A DNA stretch of 16,044 bases from OMSK01 sp902492995 (GCA_902492995.1 CABUNR010000026.1:1-16044), one strand, 5' to 3'. Numbered from the stretch's first letter, positions 8,431 to 15,176 are shown. The notes: a model not told the origin generated them from the sequence alone. Numbers and translations are program-made.

Positions 8431-9698
8431 ATTATATTTTTCCTTAATGATAATAATGCATATATATTAATAATTGCTTCTAAAGAAACCAATAAATCCA
8501 CAACATTCCATAAAATAGATGAAGAAATAGTACATCCAAAAAATAAAACTAATAAAGTTAAAATTTTTAATAATAATAAATATTTTTTATTTATCTTTTT
8601 AAAAAAATATTTTAAACTTGCTTCTCCATCATAATAACCTGTTAAAATTGTTGTAAATGAAAATAATATAATTGAAATAAATACTAAATAATTTCCAACA
8701 TTACCTAAATGATACTGAAACGCATATTGTGTAATTTCAATGCCATTTATATCCGTTAAAAATAATGTTTTATAAGGACTTGTTAATATAATAATAGCTG
8801 TTGATGTACAAATTAATAATGTTGTTATATAAATTCCAATCATTTGAATATATCCTTGACTTTTAGCATCATTTGTTGCCACTGTTGATGATGCTATTGC
8901 TCCTGTTCCTAGACCAGCTTCATTTGAAAATATTCCTCTTTGAATTCCAATAATCATAGTTCCTAAAAAACCTGAAAAAAAAGGTTTTAATTTAAAAGCA
9001 CTTAAAACAATATTTTTAAATATTATAGGAATACTATTTATATTTACGATACATATATAAATAGCAATTAATACATATCCTATAGTCATTATTGGAACAA
9101 GTTTTGTTGCTGTTGTTGCAATTTTTTTTACTCCTCCAAATATTATCATTGAGGTAAAAAAAACAATAATAATTCCAACTACATACGAAGGTACATTTAT
9201 TATTTGATTTATTGATTTATTTATAGTATTAGATTGTATACTTAGAAAACCGCCAACATAACTAAATATAACTAATAAGGCATAAAAGGCACCCAATTTA
9301 TAATTTTTTAATCCATTTTTTATATAATAACTTGGTCCACCTTTATAAATGTTTTCTTCATCTTTTTCCTTATATAAAATACCTAATACTGTTTCAGCAA
9401 AACAATTACTAGCTCCAATAAAGGCAATAAGCCACATCCAAAAAATAGAGCCTATTCCACCAAAATAAATTGCAAAAGCAACTCCTGCAATACTTCCAAC
9501 TCCAATTCGTCCCGCTAAAACCATCATTAATGTTTGATATGGTTTTATAGATGAATTATTATCTTTTTTTTGTATGCTTGAAAACATTTGTTTTAAATTA
9601 AATTGTATTCCTTTTAATTTAAAAGTAAAATATAAACCTGAATATATTATTAAACAAGTTGCTATTGTCCAAAAAATTTTATTAAAAAAAATCAGCAT
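8409..9698 (-). CDS. Sodium:alanine/glycine symporter, AGCS family
   Basis: A 429-residue secondary transporter, about ten membrane helices, that would import alanine, glycine or a related amino acid with sodium. The family signature GGIGSIFWMWLIAFIG (about residues 80-95) matches the AGCS pattern except for one serine, and the second hallmark RGIFSNEAGLGTGAI is present. The substrate-loop segment reads GRIGVGSIAG where family members commonly have GTGNIAG, so the substrate preference may differ. The frame is open for six more codons upstream, but GGTGAT lies five bases before the ATG at 9698, so I start there. A strong hairpin plus U run ends immediately before this ribosome site, suggesting control by termination. 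The stop (TGA) is followed directly by the ung promoter candidate. Confidence 0.92.
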   Translation of the reverse strand: MLIFFNKIFWTIATCLIIYSGLYFTFKLKGIQFNLKQMFSSIQKKDNNSSIKPYQTLMMVLAGRIGVGSIAGVAFAIYFGGIGSIFWMWLIAFIGASNCFAETVLGILYKEKDEENIYKGGPSYYIKNGLKNYKLGAFYALLVIFSYVGGFLSIQSNTINKSINQIINVPSYVVGIIIVFFTSMIIFGGVKKIATTATKLVPIMTIGYVLIAIYICIVNINSIPIIFKNIVLSAFKLKPFFSGFLGTMIIGIQRGIFSNEAGLGTGAIASSTVATNDAKSQGYIQMIGIYITTLLICTSTAIIILTSPYKTLFLTDINGIEITQYAFQYHLGNVGNYLVFISIILFSFTTILTGYYDGEASLKYFFKKINKKYLLLLKILTLLVLFFGCTISSSILWNVVDLLVSLEAIINIYALLSLRKNIIEVGKKT

Positions 9699-9707
9699 AA
9701 TATCACC

Positions 9708-9744
9708 AAAAAACATTTTAAAACAAAATCATGTCTTAAAATGT
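9708..9744 (-). terminator. Strong hairpin with U run abutting the symporter ribosome site
   Basis: On the minus strand ACATTTTAAGACA pairs with TGTTTTAAAATGT, 13 pairs with one G-U and a six-base loop, followed by TTTTTT and then directly GGTGAT, the ribosome site of the symporter gene. It is a good intrinsic terminator for the preceding 115-codon gene. Because no free space remains for a promoter, it may act as an attenuator of the symporter. Confidence 0.75.
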
Positions 9745-9754
9745 CTTTTAATGT

Positions 9755-10102
9755 TTAAAAAGCTTTTTTTGATAAAATTTTTATTCTATTTCCTTCTTTA
9801 ATTTGTTTTTTGATTTCTTCAATACTATAAATTTCTTTTTCTTGTTTTAACCAATTTTTTACATGCATATAATTTTTCATATACTCTGAAAAACTATGTG
9901 CAATTACTGGAATATGTATAACTATATTTAAATTTTCAAATTTTCCTACTTGATTTAATGGTACAATATAACTTTCATTTGAATCAATATTTAAATATAA
10001 ATTATAATCTCCATTTAAATTATTTTCATAAGTTAAATAATCACTACAATTTTTTTCTATTACGTAAGTTCCACTATAAATTACTAAATTATTTTTTTCC
10101 AT
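9755..10102 (-). CDS. Hypothetical protein, 115 residues
   Basis: I do not recognise this protein. It is soluble, with no signal peptide or membrane helix. Residues 1-65 look beta-rich (NLVIYSGTYVIE, YNLYLNID, ESYIVPL, NLNIVIHIPVI). Residues 70-115 look helical and lysine-rich (MKNYMHVKNWLKQEKE, IEEIKKQIKEG). Codon use resembles the neighbours. AAAGGAG lies unusually far (14 bases) before the ATG; an in-frame ATT five bases after it is a possible rare start adding three residues. The gene lies 39 bases after ksgA, has a candidate promoter inside the end of ksgA, and ends in a strong terminator. In Bacillus the genes after ksgA are yabG and veg; this protein does not look like either. Confidence 0.75.
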   Translation of the reverse strand: MEKNNLVIYSGTYVIEKNCSDYLTYENNLNGDYNLYLNIDSNESYIVPLNQVGKFENLNIVIHIPVIAHSFSEYMKNYMHVKNWLKQEKEIYSIEEIKKQIKEGNRIKILSKKAF

Positions 10103-10129
10103 ACAACTAATATTATCTCCTTTTTTTAA

Positions 10130-10158
10130 ATCATATTTATTTTATAAATTATTTGCAA
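10130..10158 (-). promoter_or_regulatory. Candidate promoter of the 115-residue gene
   Basis: Minus-strand TTGCAA (10153-10158), 17 bases, TATGAT (10130-10135). The -35 lies in the last codons of ksgA and the -10 just after its stop, about 28 bases before the ATG of the next gene. Confidence 0.42.
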
Positions 10159-10969
10159 TATCAATAAAAATATCTATACTGAGTTGCTCAGCTCTAATAG
10201 ATAAATCGTATCCATATTTTTTTAATATATTATTTATTTTTTCTAAATCATATTCTTTTAAATTATTTCTTATCGTCTTTCTTTTTTGTTTAAAGGAATC
10301 TTTAATTAATTTAAAAAATATTTTTTTATCTTTTACTGTTTTTATATCTGATTTTTTTTTGAATTCAACAACAATACTATCAACATTAGGTTTTGGTATA
10401 AATATATTTTTACTTATATCTAGTATTTTTTTTACATCAAAATAATAATTCAAATATACAGATAATGATCCATAATCTTTGCACCCTGGTACTGCTTTAA
10501 ATCTATCTCCTACTTCTTTTTGAACCATAACTACCATTTTATCAACATCAATTTCATCCTCTATCATTTTTACTATAATAGGAGTTGTTACATAATATGG
10601 TAAATTAGCAACTACATATAATTTTTGATAATCATATTTTTTTAATGTTTCTTTTATATTCGATTTTAGAAAATCATTAAAAATAATTTCAACATTATTT
10701 TTATCTTTTAATATTTCATTTAATATTGGTTTTAATGATAAATCAATTTCATAACATAATACATTTTTTGCGTAATTACATAATTTATATGTTAATGATC
10801 CTGCTCCAGGGCCTATTTCTATTACTAAAGTATCATTGTCTATATTTGCAGCTTTTATAATATTAATAATAACATTTTCATCTATTATAAAGTTTTGTCC
10901 ATACATTTTTTTTAAATTAAAGTTATATTTATTCAATAAATTTTTCATTTTAACTGGCGAATATTCCAT
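10142..10969 (-). CDS. ksgA: 16S rRNA (A1518/A1519) dimethyltransferase KsgA/RsmA
   Basis: A 275-residue S-adenosylmethionine-dependent enzyme that dimethylates the two adjacent adenosines in the 3' hairpin of 16S rRNA during small-subunit assembly. It shows the GQNFIID motif near residue 24, the SAM-binding EIGPGAGSLT (51-60), the catalytic NLPYY motif (122-126), and the C-terminal helical domain with FKQKRKTIRNNL. The frame is open 24 codons further upstream, but that region contains the preceding terminator and promoter. I therefore start at the ATG at 10969, which has GGAGTGAT eight bases before it. A good promoter precedes it. In Bacillus the maturase gene rnmV lies directly upstream; it is missing here. 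Confidence 0.96.
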   Translation of the reverse strand: MEYSPVKMKNLLNKYNFNLKKMYGQNFIIDENVIINIIKAANIDNDTLVIEIGPGAGSLTYKLCNYAKNVLCYEIDLSLKPILNEILKDKNNVEIIFNDFLKSNIKETLKKYDYQKLYVVANLPYYVTTPIIVKMIEDEIDVDKMVVMVQKEVGDRFKAVPGCKDYGSLSVYLNYYFDVKKILDISKNIFIPKPNVDSIVVEFKKKSDIKTVKDKKIFFKLIKDSFKQKRKTIRNNLKEYDLEKINNILKKYGYDLSIRAEQLSIDIFIDIANNL

Positions 10970-10987
10970 AAAATCACTCCAAATAAA

Positions 10988-11016
10988 ATTATATAGAAAA
11001 TTTTTTAAAATAGCAA
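10988..11016 (-). promoter_or_regulatory. Sigma-A-type promoter of ksgA
   Basis: Minus-strand TTGCTA (11011-11016), a 17-base spacer and a consensus TATAAT (10988-10993), 18 bases before the ksgA ATG, giving a very short leader. It starts immediately after the terminator of the 3D-domain gene, as expected for an independent transcript. Confidence 0.65.
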
Positions 11017-11045
11017 GAAAAAAGATGGTTACCATCCCCATCTTT
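11012..11045 (-). terminator. Intrinsic terminator of the 3D-domain gene
   Basis: On the minus strand AAAGATGG pairs with CCATCTTT (8 bp), followed by TTTCTTG. The stem starts in the last codons of the gene. An alternative inner pairing GATGG-TAA-CCATC gives the same U run. Confidence 0.75.
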
Positions 11046-11739
11046 GTACGCTAAATTTAATATTTTTTCCTGTTAAATTATCATTTCCTGCCATTGCATT
11101 TGATGTATAAGCTAAATCCATCCATACATCACCATTAGCCCAAGCTTTTCTCATACTTCCACCTGTATCAAGTACAATACCAATAAATGGTTCCATTCCA
11201 GGTTTTGTTACTGTTACAATAGTACCACATTTAAATTTTGAAGTAGCTGCCGCTAAAATTCTAACTTTACCATATTCTGAATCTTCATAATATATTCCAT
11301 CAGAAACTAAACTATGAATTTTTTTATTTTTTGTTTTGCAAGCTAAATTACCTTTTCCAGAACATCCAACACAATCTGGGCCATAACCTGTAAGTCTTCC
11401 AGTATATTCTGCAAGAGGTATATCAATTTTTTCACTTGTAATTATTTTGTTTGTCTTTTGTTCTTTTTTAGTTTGTATCGAAGTAGTTTTATTTTTAGTG
11501 TTTTCTATTACAGTTGTTTTTTTATTAATCATTCCTTTTTTATTTGTAATATTTGACACTTGATTTTTATTATCTTCCTTTATTATTACTCTATTTACTG
11601 CGTATTTATTATTGTTAACAATTGAATTTTCTTTTATCGTTTCATTTTCGGCATATAAAGTAATATTAAATAACGAAACACATGCTACAAAAATCATTCT
11701 TAAAAATTTTAAAATCATTTCGAGCAAATATAAATTCAT
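11029..11739 (-). CDS. Secreted 3D-domain (Asp-Asp-Asp) cell-wall protein, YabE/RlpA-like
   Basis: A 236-residue exported protein. A signal peptide occupies about residues 1-30 (hydrophobic MIFVACVSLFNITLYA, likely cut after it). A Lys/Asn/Thr-rich linker to about residue 108 would span the wall. The C-terminal 3D domain has the hallmark TGYGPDCVGCSGKG start, a conserved GTIVTV segment, LDTGGSM and the further aspartates of the 3D motif (GDVWMD), ending VQRWGW. 3D-domain proteins of Bacillota (YabE, YocH) cut or remodel peptidoglycan. Here the DUF348/G5 domains of YabE are absent, so the protein is a short form. The start at 11739 follows AGAGGTGAAT; an upstream GTG is in frame but lies inside the ribosome site. 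Position between tatD and ksgA matches yabE in Bacillus. Confidence 0.88.
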   Translation of the reverse strand: MNLYLLEMILKFLRMIFVACVSLFNITLYAENETIKENSIVNNNKYAVNRVIIKEDNKNQVSNITNKKGMINKKTTVIENTKNKTTSIQTKKEQKTNKIITSEKIDIPLAEYTGRLTGYGPDCVGCSGKGNLACKTKNKKIHSLVSDGIYYEDSEYGKVRILAAATSKFKCGTIVTVTKPGMEPFIGIVLDTGGSMRKAWANGDVWMDLAYTSNAMAGNDNLTGKNIKFSVQRWGW

Positions 11740-11764
11740 ATTATTCACCTCTTAAGATATAAAA

Positions 11765-11793
11765 ATCATATCATTTTTTTAGCTTTAAGTCAA
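11765..11793 (-). promoter_or_regulatory. Sigma-A-type promoter of the 3D-domain gene
   Basis: Minus-strand TTGACT (11788-11793), exactly 17 bases, then TATGAT (11765-11770) preceded by TGA (extended -10). The -35 lies in the last codons of tatD and the -10 directly follows the tatD stop, so the 3D gene can be expressed separately from tatD. Confidence 0.62.
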
Positions 11794-12529
11794 ATTGACT
11801 AATAGCATTTGAAGTTGTGATTTTTTCAACTTCTTCTTCACTTATTTGTTTTAATTTTGCTATTTCTTGTGCAACATATTTAACATAGATTGGTTCATTT
11901 TGCTTTCCTCTATATGGTTCAGGTGTTAAATATGGGCTGTCTGTCTCTAATAATACATTTTTTAAATCTATTTCTTTTACAATTTCTTTTAATTTTATAC
12001 TATTTTTAAAAGTTAAAACACCACCTATACCTATTTTAACATTCATTTTAATTAATTCTTTAGCAATTTCTTTACTATAACTAAAACAATGCATTGTTAT
12101 TTTCAAATCTTTATATTGCTTTATTATATTTAAAGTATCTTCTAATGCATCTCTACTATGTATTACAACAGGCATATTATATTTTCTAGCTAAATCAAGT
12201 TGATATTTAAAAACTTGAATTTGGATATTTTTATTTTCTTTACCATAATGATAATCTAATCCTATTTCACCTATTCCAACAACTTTTGGATTATTTAGAT
12301 TTGATTCAATTATATTCATGTTTTCCTGTGAATAATTTTCTAATTCTGTCGGATGATAACCTATAGTACCATATACATTTTCATATTTATTACATAAATT
12401 TATAACATTTAAGGATGATTCTAAATCTGTTCCACTTGTTATCATTATATTATTTTTCATTCTTTTTATTACTTCTTCTAAATTAGAATATTCTTTTGAA
12501 TCTAAATGGCAATGTGTATCTATTATCAA
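11771..12529 (-). CDS. tatD: TatD-family metal-dependent DNase/deacylase-like hydrolase
   Basis: A 252-residue TIM-barrel metallohydrolase of the TatD family; members are Mg-dependent nucleases, and D-aminoacyl-tRNA deacylase activity has been proposed for some. Metal ligands are visible in DTHCHLD (residues 4-10), GEIGLDYHY, VIHSRDA, MHCFSYS and ETDSPYLTPEPYRG, in the family's order. I start at the TTG at 12529 because GAGGTGAT lies seven bases upstream and the protein then begins MIIDTHCHLD as expected; the in-frame GTG three codons earlier is part of that ribosome site. The order metG-tatD-3D-ksgA mirrors Bacillus metS-tatD-yabE-rnmV-ksgA. A terminator hairpin ends right before its ribosome site. 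Confidence 0.94.
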   Translation of the reverse strand: MIIDTHCHLDSKEYSNLEEVIKRMKNNIMITSGTDLESSLNVINLCNKYENVYGTIGYHPTELENYSQENMNIIESNLNNPKVVGIGEIGLDYHYGKENKNIQIQVFKYQLDLARKYNMPVVIHSRDALEDTLNIIKQYKDLKITMHCFSYSKEIAKELIKMNVKIGIGGVLTFKNSIKLKEIVKEIDLKNVLLETDSPYLTPEPYRGKQNEPIYVKYVAQEIAKLKQISEEEVEKITTSNAISQFDLKLKK

Positions 12530-12541
12530 AAAAATCACCTC

Positions 12542-12573
12542 AAAAAAAATTATACCATAATATGATATAATTT
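12542..12573 (-). terminator. Terminator of the 56-residue membrane protein gene, overlapping a possible tatD -10
   Basis: On the minus strand AAATTATATCAT pairs with ATGGTATAATTT, 12 pairs with one G-U and a three-base loop, followed by seven T residues that run into the GAGGTG ribosome site of tatD. The 3' arm contains TGGTATAAT, a perfect extended -10 element, so the same bases could also start tatD transcription. Confidence 0.75.
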
Positions 12574-12574
12574 T

Positions 12575-12745
12575 CTAACTTTTAAAAGTTATATATAAAT
12601 ATCTAATTGTACTGCCTATTATGAATACTAGATAAAACATATCAAACATATTTCCATCTACTATAAAACTACCTAACACTAATACACCTAATATAGATAC
12701 AAATGAAAGTACATTTTTTACCTCTTTAGTATCGATAGTTGTCAT
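12575..12745 (-). CDS. Small two-helix membrane protein, 56 residues, unrecognised
   Basis: A small gene in what would otherwise be a 340-base gap between metG and tatD. It encodes 56 residues: a short charged N-terminus (MTTIDTKEVK), a first hydrophobic helix (about 11-29, LSFVSILGVLVLGSFIV), a turn with DGNMFD, a second hydrophobic helix (about 36-52, MFYLVFIIGSTIRYLYI) and a short basic tail. AAAGGA lies about ten bases before the ATG. The gene has its own promoter with an excellent 17-base spacing and its own strong terminator, so it is a complete transcription unit. I do not recognise a family; a hairpin-shaped membrane protein acting on a larger membrane complex is one possibility, but that is inference. 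Confidence 0.75.
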   Translation of the reverse strand: MTTIDTKEVKNVLSFVSILGVLVLGSFIVDGNMFDMFYLVFIIGSTIRYLYITFKS

Positions 12746-12782
12746 ATCACAAGCGTCCTTTCTATTTTTACACTACCCTTAA

Positions 12783-12811
12783 AATATAACATACAAAATA
12801 ATATATGTCCA
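12783..12811 (-). promoter_or_regulatory. Promoter of the 56-residue membrane protein gene
   Basis: Minus-strand TGGACA (12806-12811), 17 bases, TATATT (12783-12788) with TGT before it (extended -10). Five of six bases match in each box. The predicted leader is about 30 bases long. Confidence 0.6.
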
Positions 12812-12863
12812 ACGTTTAATTTAATTTTTTATCGACAAATTACAACATTTTACATTTGTTTAC

Positions 12864-12897
12864 AAAAAAAGAAGTATTATTTATTTAATAATTCTTC
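12864..12897 (-). terminator. Intrinsic terminator of the dut-metG operon
   Basis: On the minus strand GAAGAATTATT pairs with AATAATACTTC (11 positions, one A-A mismatch), followed by TTTTTTT. The 5' arm is formed by the last metG codons. Confidence 0.82.
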
Positions 12898-14436
12898 TAA
12901 TTTTTCTTCTTTGTTTATTCTACTAAATAATGGCCTAGGATCGTTTAGTTTTATACCATAATCCATTCCTTTAAAATTAATACTTTCAACATACTTATTT
13001 TCAGTATTCAATTGATTAAAAATTTCTTGTGCAGTATCTGGTAAAAAGGCTTGTAATAAAACAGCACCACTTCTAATTGCTTCAAGTAAATTATATAGTA
13101 CAGTTTTTAATCTTTCATTATTTGATTCATCTTTTGCTAGTATCCAAGGAGTTGTTTCATCAATATATTTATTACATCTTCTAAAAATATCAAAAATAAT
13201 ATCCATAGCATCTGCTATTCTTAAATCATTCATTTTTTCATCTACTTTTTTTGGAGCTTCAAAAACTAAATTTTTCAAATCATTATCTATTTCTTCCGGA
13301 CAAGTTGGTTCATAAACTATACCATCGAAATATTTTTGAGACATCGATATAGTTCTATTAACTAAATTTCCAAGTACATTTGCTAAATCTGAATTAATTC
13401 TTTCTATTAAAAGCTCATATGTAAATGTACCATCTTGTGCATATGGAATTTCGTGTAATAAATAATATCTTATAGCATCTACACCAAATTCTTTTACTAA
13501 ATCATCTGCATAAACAATATTACCTTTTGATTTACTCATTTTATCTTCACCAAATAAAACCCATGGATGACCAAAAATTTGCTTTGGAAGTGGTAAATCA
13601 AGAGCCATAAGCATTATAGGCCAATATATTGTATGAAATCTTAAAATATCTTTTCCTATTAAATGAATATCTGCAGGCCAATATTTTTTAAAATCACTAC
13701 TACTATTAGAGTCAGGATCGTATCCTAGAAATGTTATATAATTACTTAAAGCATCAATCCAAACATAAATAACATGTTTTGAATCAAATGATACTGGAAT
13801 TCCCCAATTAAAAGAAGTTCTAGATATACATAAATCTTGTAATCCTGGTTTTATAAAATTATTTACTATTTCATTTTTTCTACTCTCAGGTTTTATAAAA
13901 TCAGGATGAGATTCTATATATTCTTCAAGTCTTTTACTATAATTACTCAATTTTAAGAAATAAGCTTCTTCACTTGCAGCTTTTACTTCTCTACCACAAT
14001 CTGGACATTTTCCATCAATTAATTGTGACTCTGTAAAAAACGATTCACATGGTGTACAATACAATCCTTCATATTTTCCTTTATATATATCACCTTGATC
14101 ATACAATTTTTTAAATATTTTACTTACAATTTCTTCATGATTTGGATTTGTAGTTCTGATAAATTTATCATAACTTGTATTCATAGAATCCCAAATATTT
14201 CTAACTTCTAGAGAAATATTATCAACATATTCTTGAGGATTTATTCCCTGTTCTTTTGCTTTTTCCTCTATTTTTTGTCCATGTTCATCTGTTCCGGTTT
14301 GAAAATAAACATCATAACCCATTAATCTTTTATAACGCGCTATTGCATCTGCCAAAACTATCTCATATGTATTTCCTATATGTGGTTTAGCTGAAGCATA
14401 TGCTATTGCTGTTGAAATATAAAAACTTTTTTCCAT
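12877..14436 (-). CDS. metG: Methionyl-tRNA synthetase
   Basis: A 519-residue class I aminoacyl-tRNA synthetase that charges methionine onto initiator and elongator tRNAs. The HIGH-type motif HIGN is at residues 19-22 and KMSKS at 299-303. Two CxxC pairs (C127/C130, C144/C147) form a zinc knuckle in the connective domain, and the anticodon-binding helical domain follows. It stops after that domain: the C-terminal Trbp111-like dimerisation/tRNA-binding domain found in the roughly 660-residue Bacillus enzyme is absent, so it probably acts as a monomer or uses a separate helper. GGAGG lies eight bases before the ATG and starts within the TAG stop of the preceding dUTPase-like gene. A Met T-box upstream regulates the pair. 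Confidence 0.97.
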   Translation of the reverse strand: MEKSFYISTAIAYASAKPHIGNTYEIVLADAIARYKRLMGYDVYFQTGTDEHGQKIEEKAKEQGINPQEYVDNISLEVRNIWDSMNTSYDKFIRTTNPNHEEIVSKIFKKLYDQGDIYKGKYEGLYCTPCESFFTESQLIDGKCPDCGREVKAASEEAYFLKLSNYSKRLEEYIESHPDFIKPESRKNEIVNNFIKPGLQDLCISRTSFNWGIPVSFDSKHVIYVWIDALSNYITFLGYDPDSNSSSDFKKYWPADIHLIGKDILRFHTIYWPIMLMALDLPLPKQIFGHPWVLFGEDKMSKSKGNIVYADDLVKEFGVDAIRYYLLHEIPYAQDGTFTYELLIERINSDLANVLGNLVNRTISMSQKYFDGIVYEPTCPEEIDNDLKNLVFEAPKKVDEKMNDLRIADAMDIIFDIFRRCNKYIDETTPWILAKDESNNERLKTVLYNLLEAIRSGAVLLQAFLPDTAQEIFNQLNTENKYVESINFKGMDYGIKLNDPRPLFSRINKEEKLEELLNK

Positions 14437-14447
14437 ATTTTTTCCTC

Positions 14448-14912
14448 CTAATAATCGCTTGTTCTTTCTATATATTTTTCTTCTTCATTATCTGTTACTA
14501 AATATTTAACAAATAATCCTTGACATATATAATCGCCTTTTTTTACAACATAATCATTTATACCCTCATTTTTTAAAGATAAATATATATGACCTTCGTT
14601 ATTTAAATTATTATAGTAATCTTTATCTATTACACCAACTTGATTACAAAGTCTAACATTATATTTAAATCCCATACTGCTTCTTACTATTAATAATAAT
14701 ACTTCATCATCAAACATATTTACCTTTATACCTGTTGGAATTTTTTTAATTTCGCCTGGTTTTATAATAAAATCTTCTAATGATTCAAAATCATATCCAG
14801 CTGCATGTTTTGTTTCTCTTATTGGTATATTATATGAATTATATAATTCAATATCATCTTTTATATCTTTTTTAAATCTTTCAAAACTTATTTTTTCAAA
14901 ATATCTATTCAT
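14448..14912 (-). CDS. dUTPase-like protein lacking C-terminal motif V
   Basis: A 154-residue trimeric-dUTPase-fold protein. dUTPases hydrolyse dUTP to dUMP, limiting uracil in DNA and supplying dTMP synthesis. Motif I is AAGYDF (37-42), motif II RSSMG (77-81), motif III GVIDKDYYNN (93-102, containing the catalytic-type aspartate at 96) and motif IV GDYICQG (126-132). The N-terminal FERFKKDI start is also typical of the Clostridia/Bacilli subgroup. The usual final glycine-rich motif V (RxGGFGSTG), which closes over the nucleotide, is missing: the protein ends ERTSDY. The TAG stop is shared with the start of the metG ribosome site, so no extension follows in frame. Activity is therefore uncertain. 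GGAGG lies five bases before the ATG, straight after the T-box terminator. Confidence 0.85.
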   Translation of the reverse strand: MNRYFEKISFERFKKDIKDDIELYNSYNIPIRETKHAAGYDFESLEDFIIKPGEIKKIPTGIKVNMFDDEVLLLIVRSSMGFKYNVRLCNQVGVIDKDYYNNLNNEGHIYLSLKNEGINDYVVKKGDYICQGLFVKYLVTDNEEEKYIERTSDY

Positions 14913-14923
14913 AATTCCTCCAT

Positions 14924-15141
14924 AAAAAAATTACACCCAACTTAAGGGCGTAATTACGCGGTACCACCTTATTCATAACATATAGTTACCTCAAACATTT
15001 AACGCATGTTTACGTCTTAATTTACATATCAATTAAGCAGTTCAAGAGCCATTCGAAATATAATTAATTTATCTAGCTTTCACCAACGCTAAACTCTCTT
15101 TAAAACAATTATATTTTTCTTTCCATCAAAACCTTTTTTAT
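14924..15141 (-). promoter_or_regulatory. T-box riboswitch, apparent Met (AUG) specifier, upstream of dut-metG
   Basis: A complete T-box leader that senses uncharged tRNA and lets transcription continue into dut-metG when methionyl-tRNA is scarce. The canonical T-box AAGGTGGTACCGCG is at 14957-14970, its UGGU matching an ACCA tRNA end. The terminator follows: AATTACGCCC pairs with GGGTGTAATT, then a U run (14924-14955). Stem I shows the distal AAGAGAG...GTTGGTGAAAG elements, and before GCTCTTGAACTGC stands AUG (15050-15052) followed by G. Aligned with the usual specifier spacing this gives a methionine codon, which agrees with metG. UGG one base later is the only rival reading. Confidence 0.9.
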
Positions 15142-15147
15142 AAATAC

Positions 15148-15176
15148 ATTTTATCATACAATAAATTATTCTTCAA
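15148..15176 (-). promoter_or_regulatory. Promoter of the T-box dut-metG operon
   Basis: Minus-strand TTGAAG (15171-15176, inside the last spoVT codons), exactly 17 bases, TAAAAT (15148-15153) preceded by TGA. It places the transcript start near 15141, just before the first T-box structure. No terminator separates spoVT from it, so some read-through from spoVT is also likely. Confidence 0.6.

Noticed and set aside
10970..11041. N-terminal 24-residue hydrophobic extension of KsgA
   Set aside because: The stretch covers the previous gene's terminator and the ksgA promoter, and a good ribosome site precedes the internal ATG.
12536..12538. GTG as tatD start, three codons upstream of TTG
   Set aside because: It is part of the GAGGTGAT ribosome site; the TTG seven bases later gives the conserved N-terminus directly before DTHCHLD.
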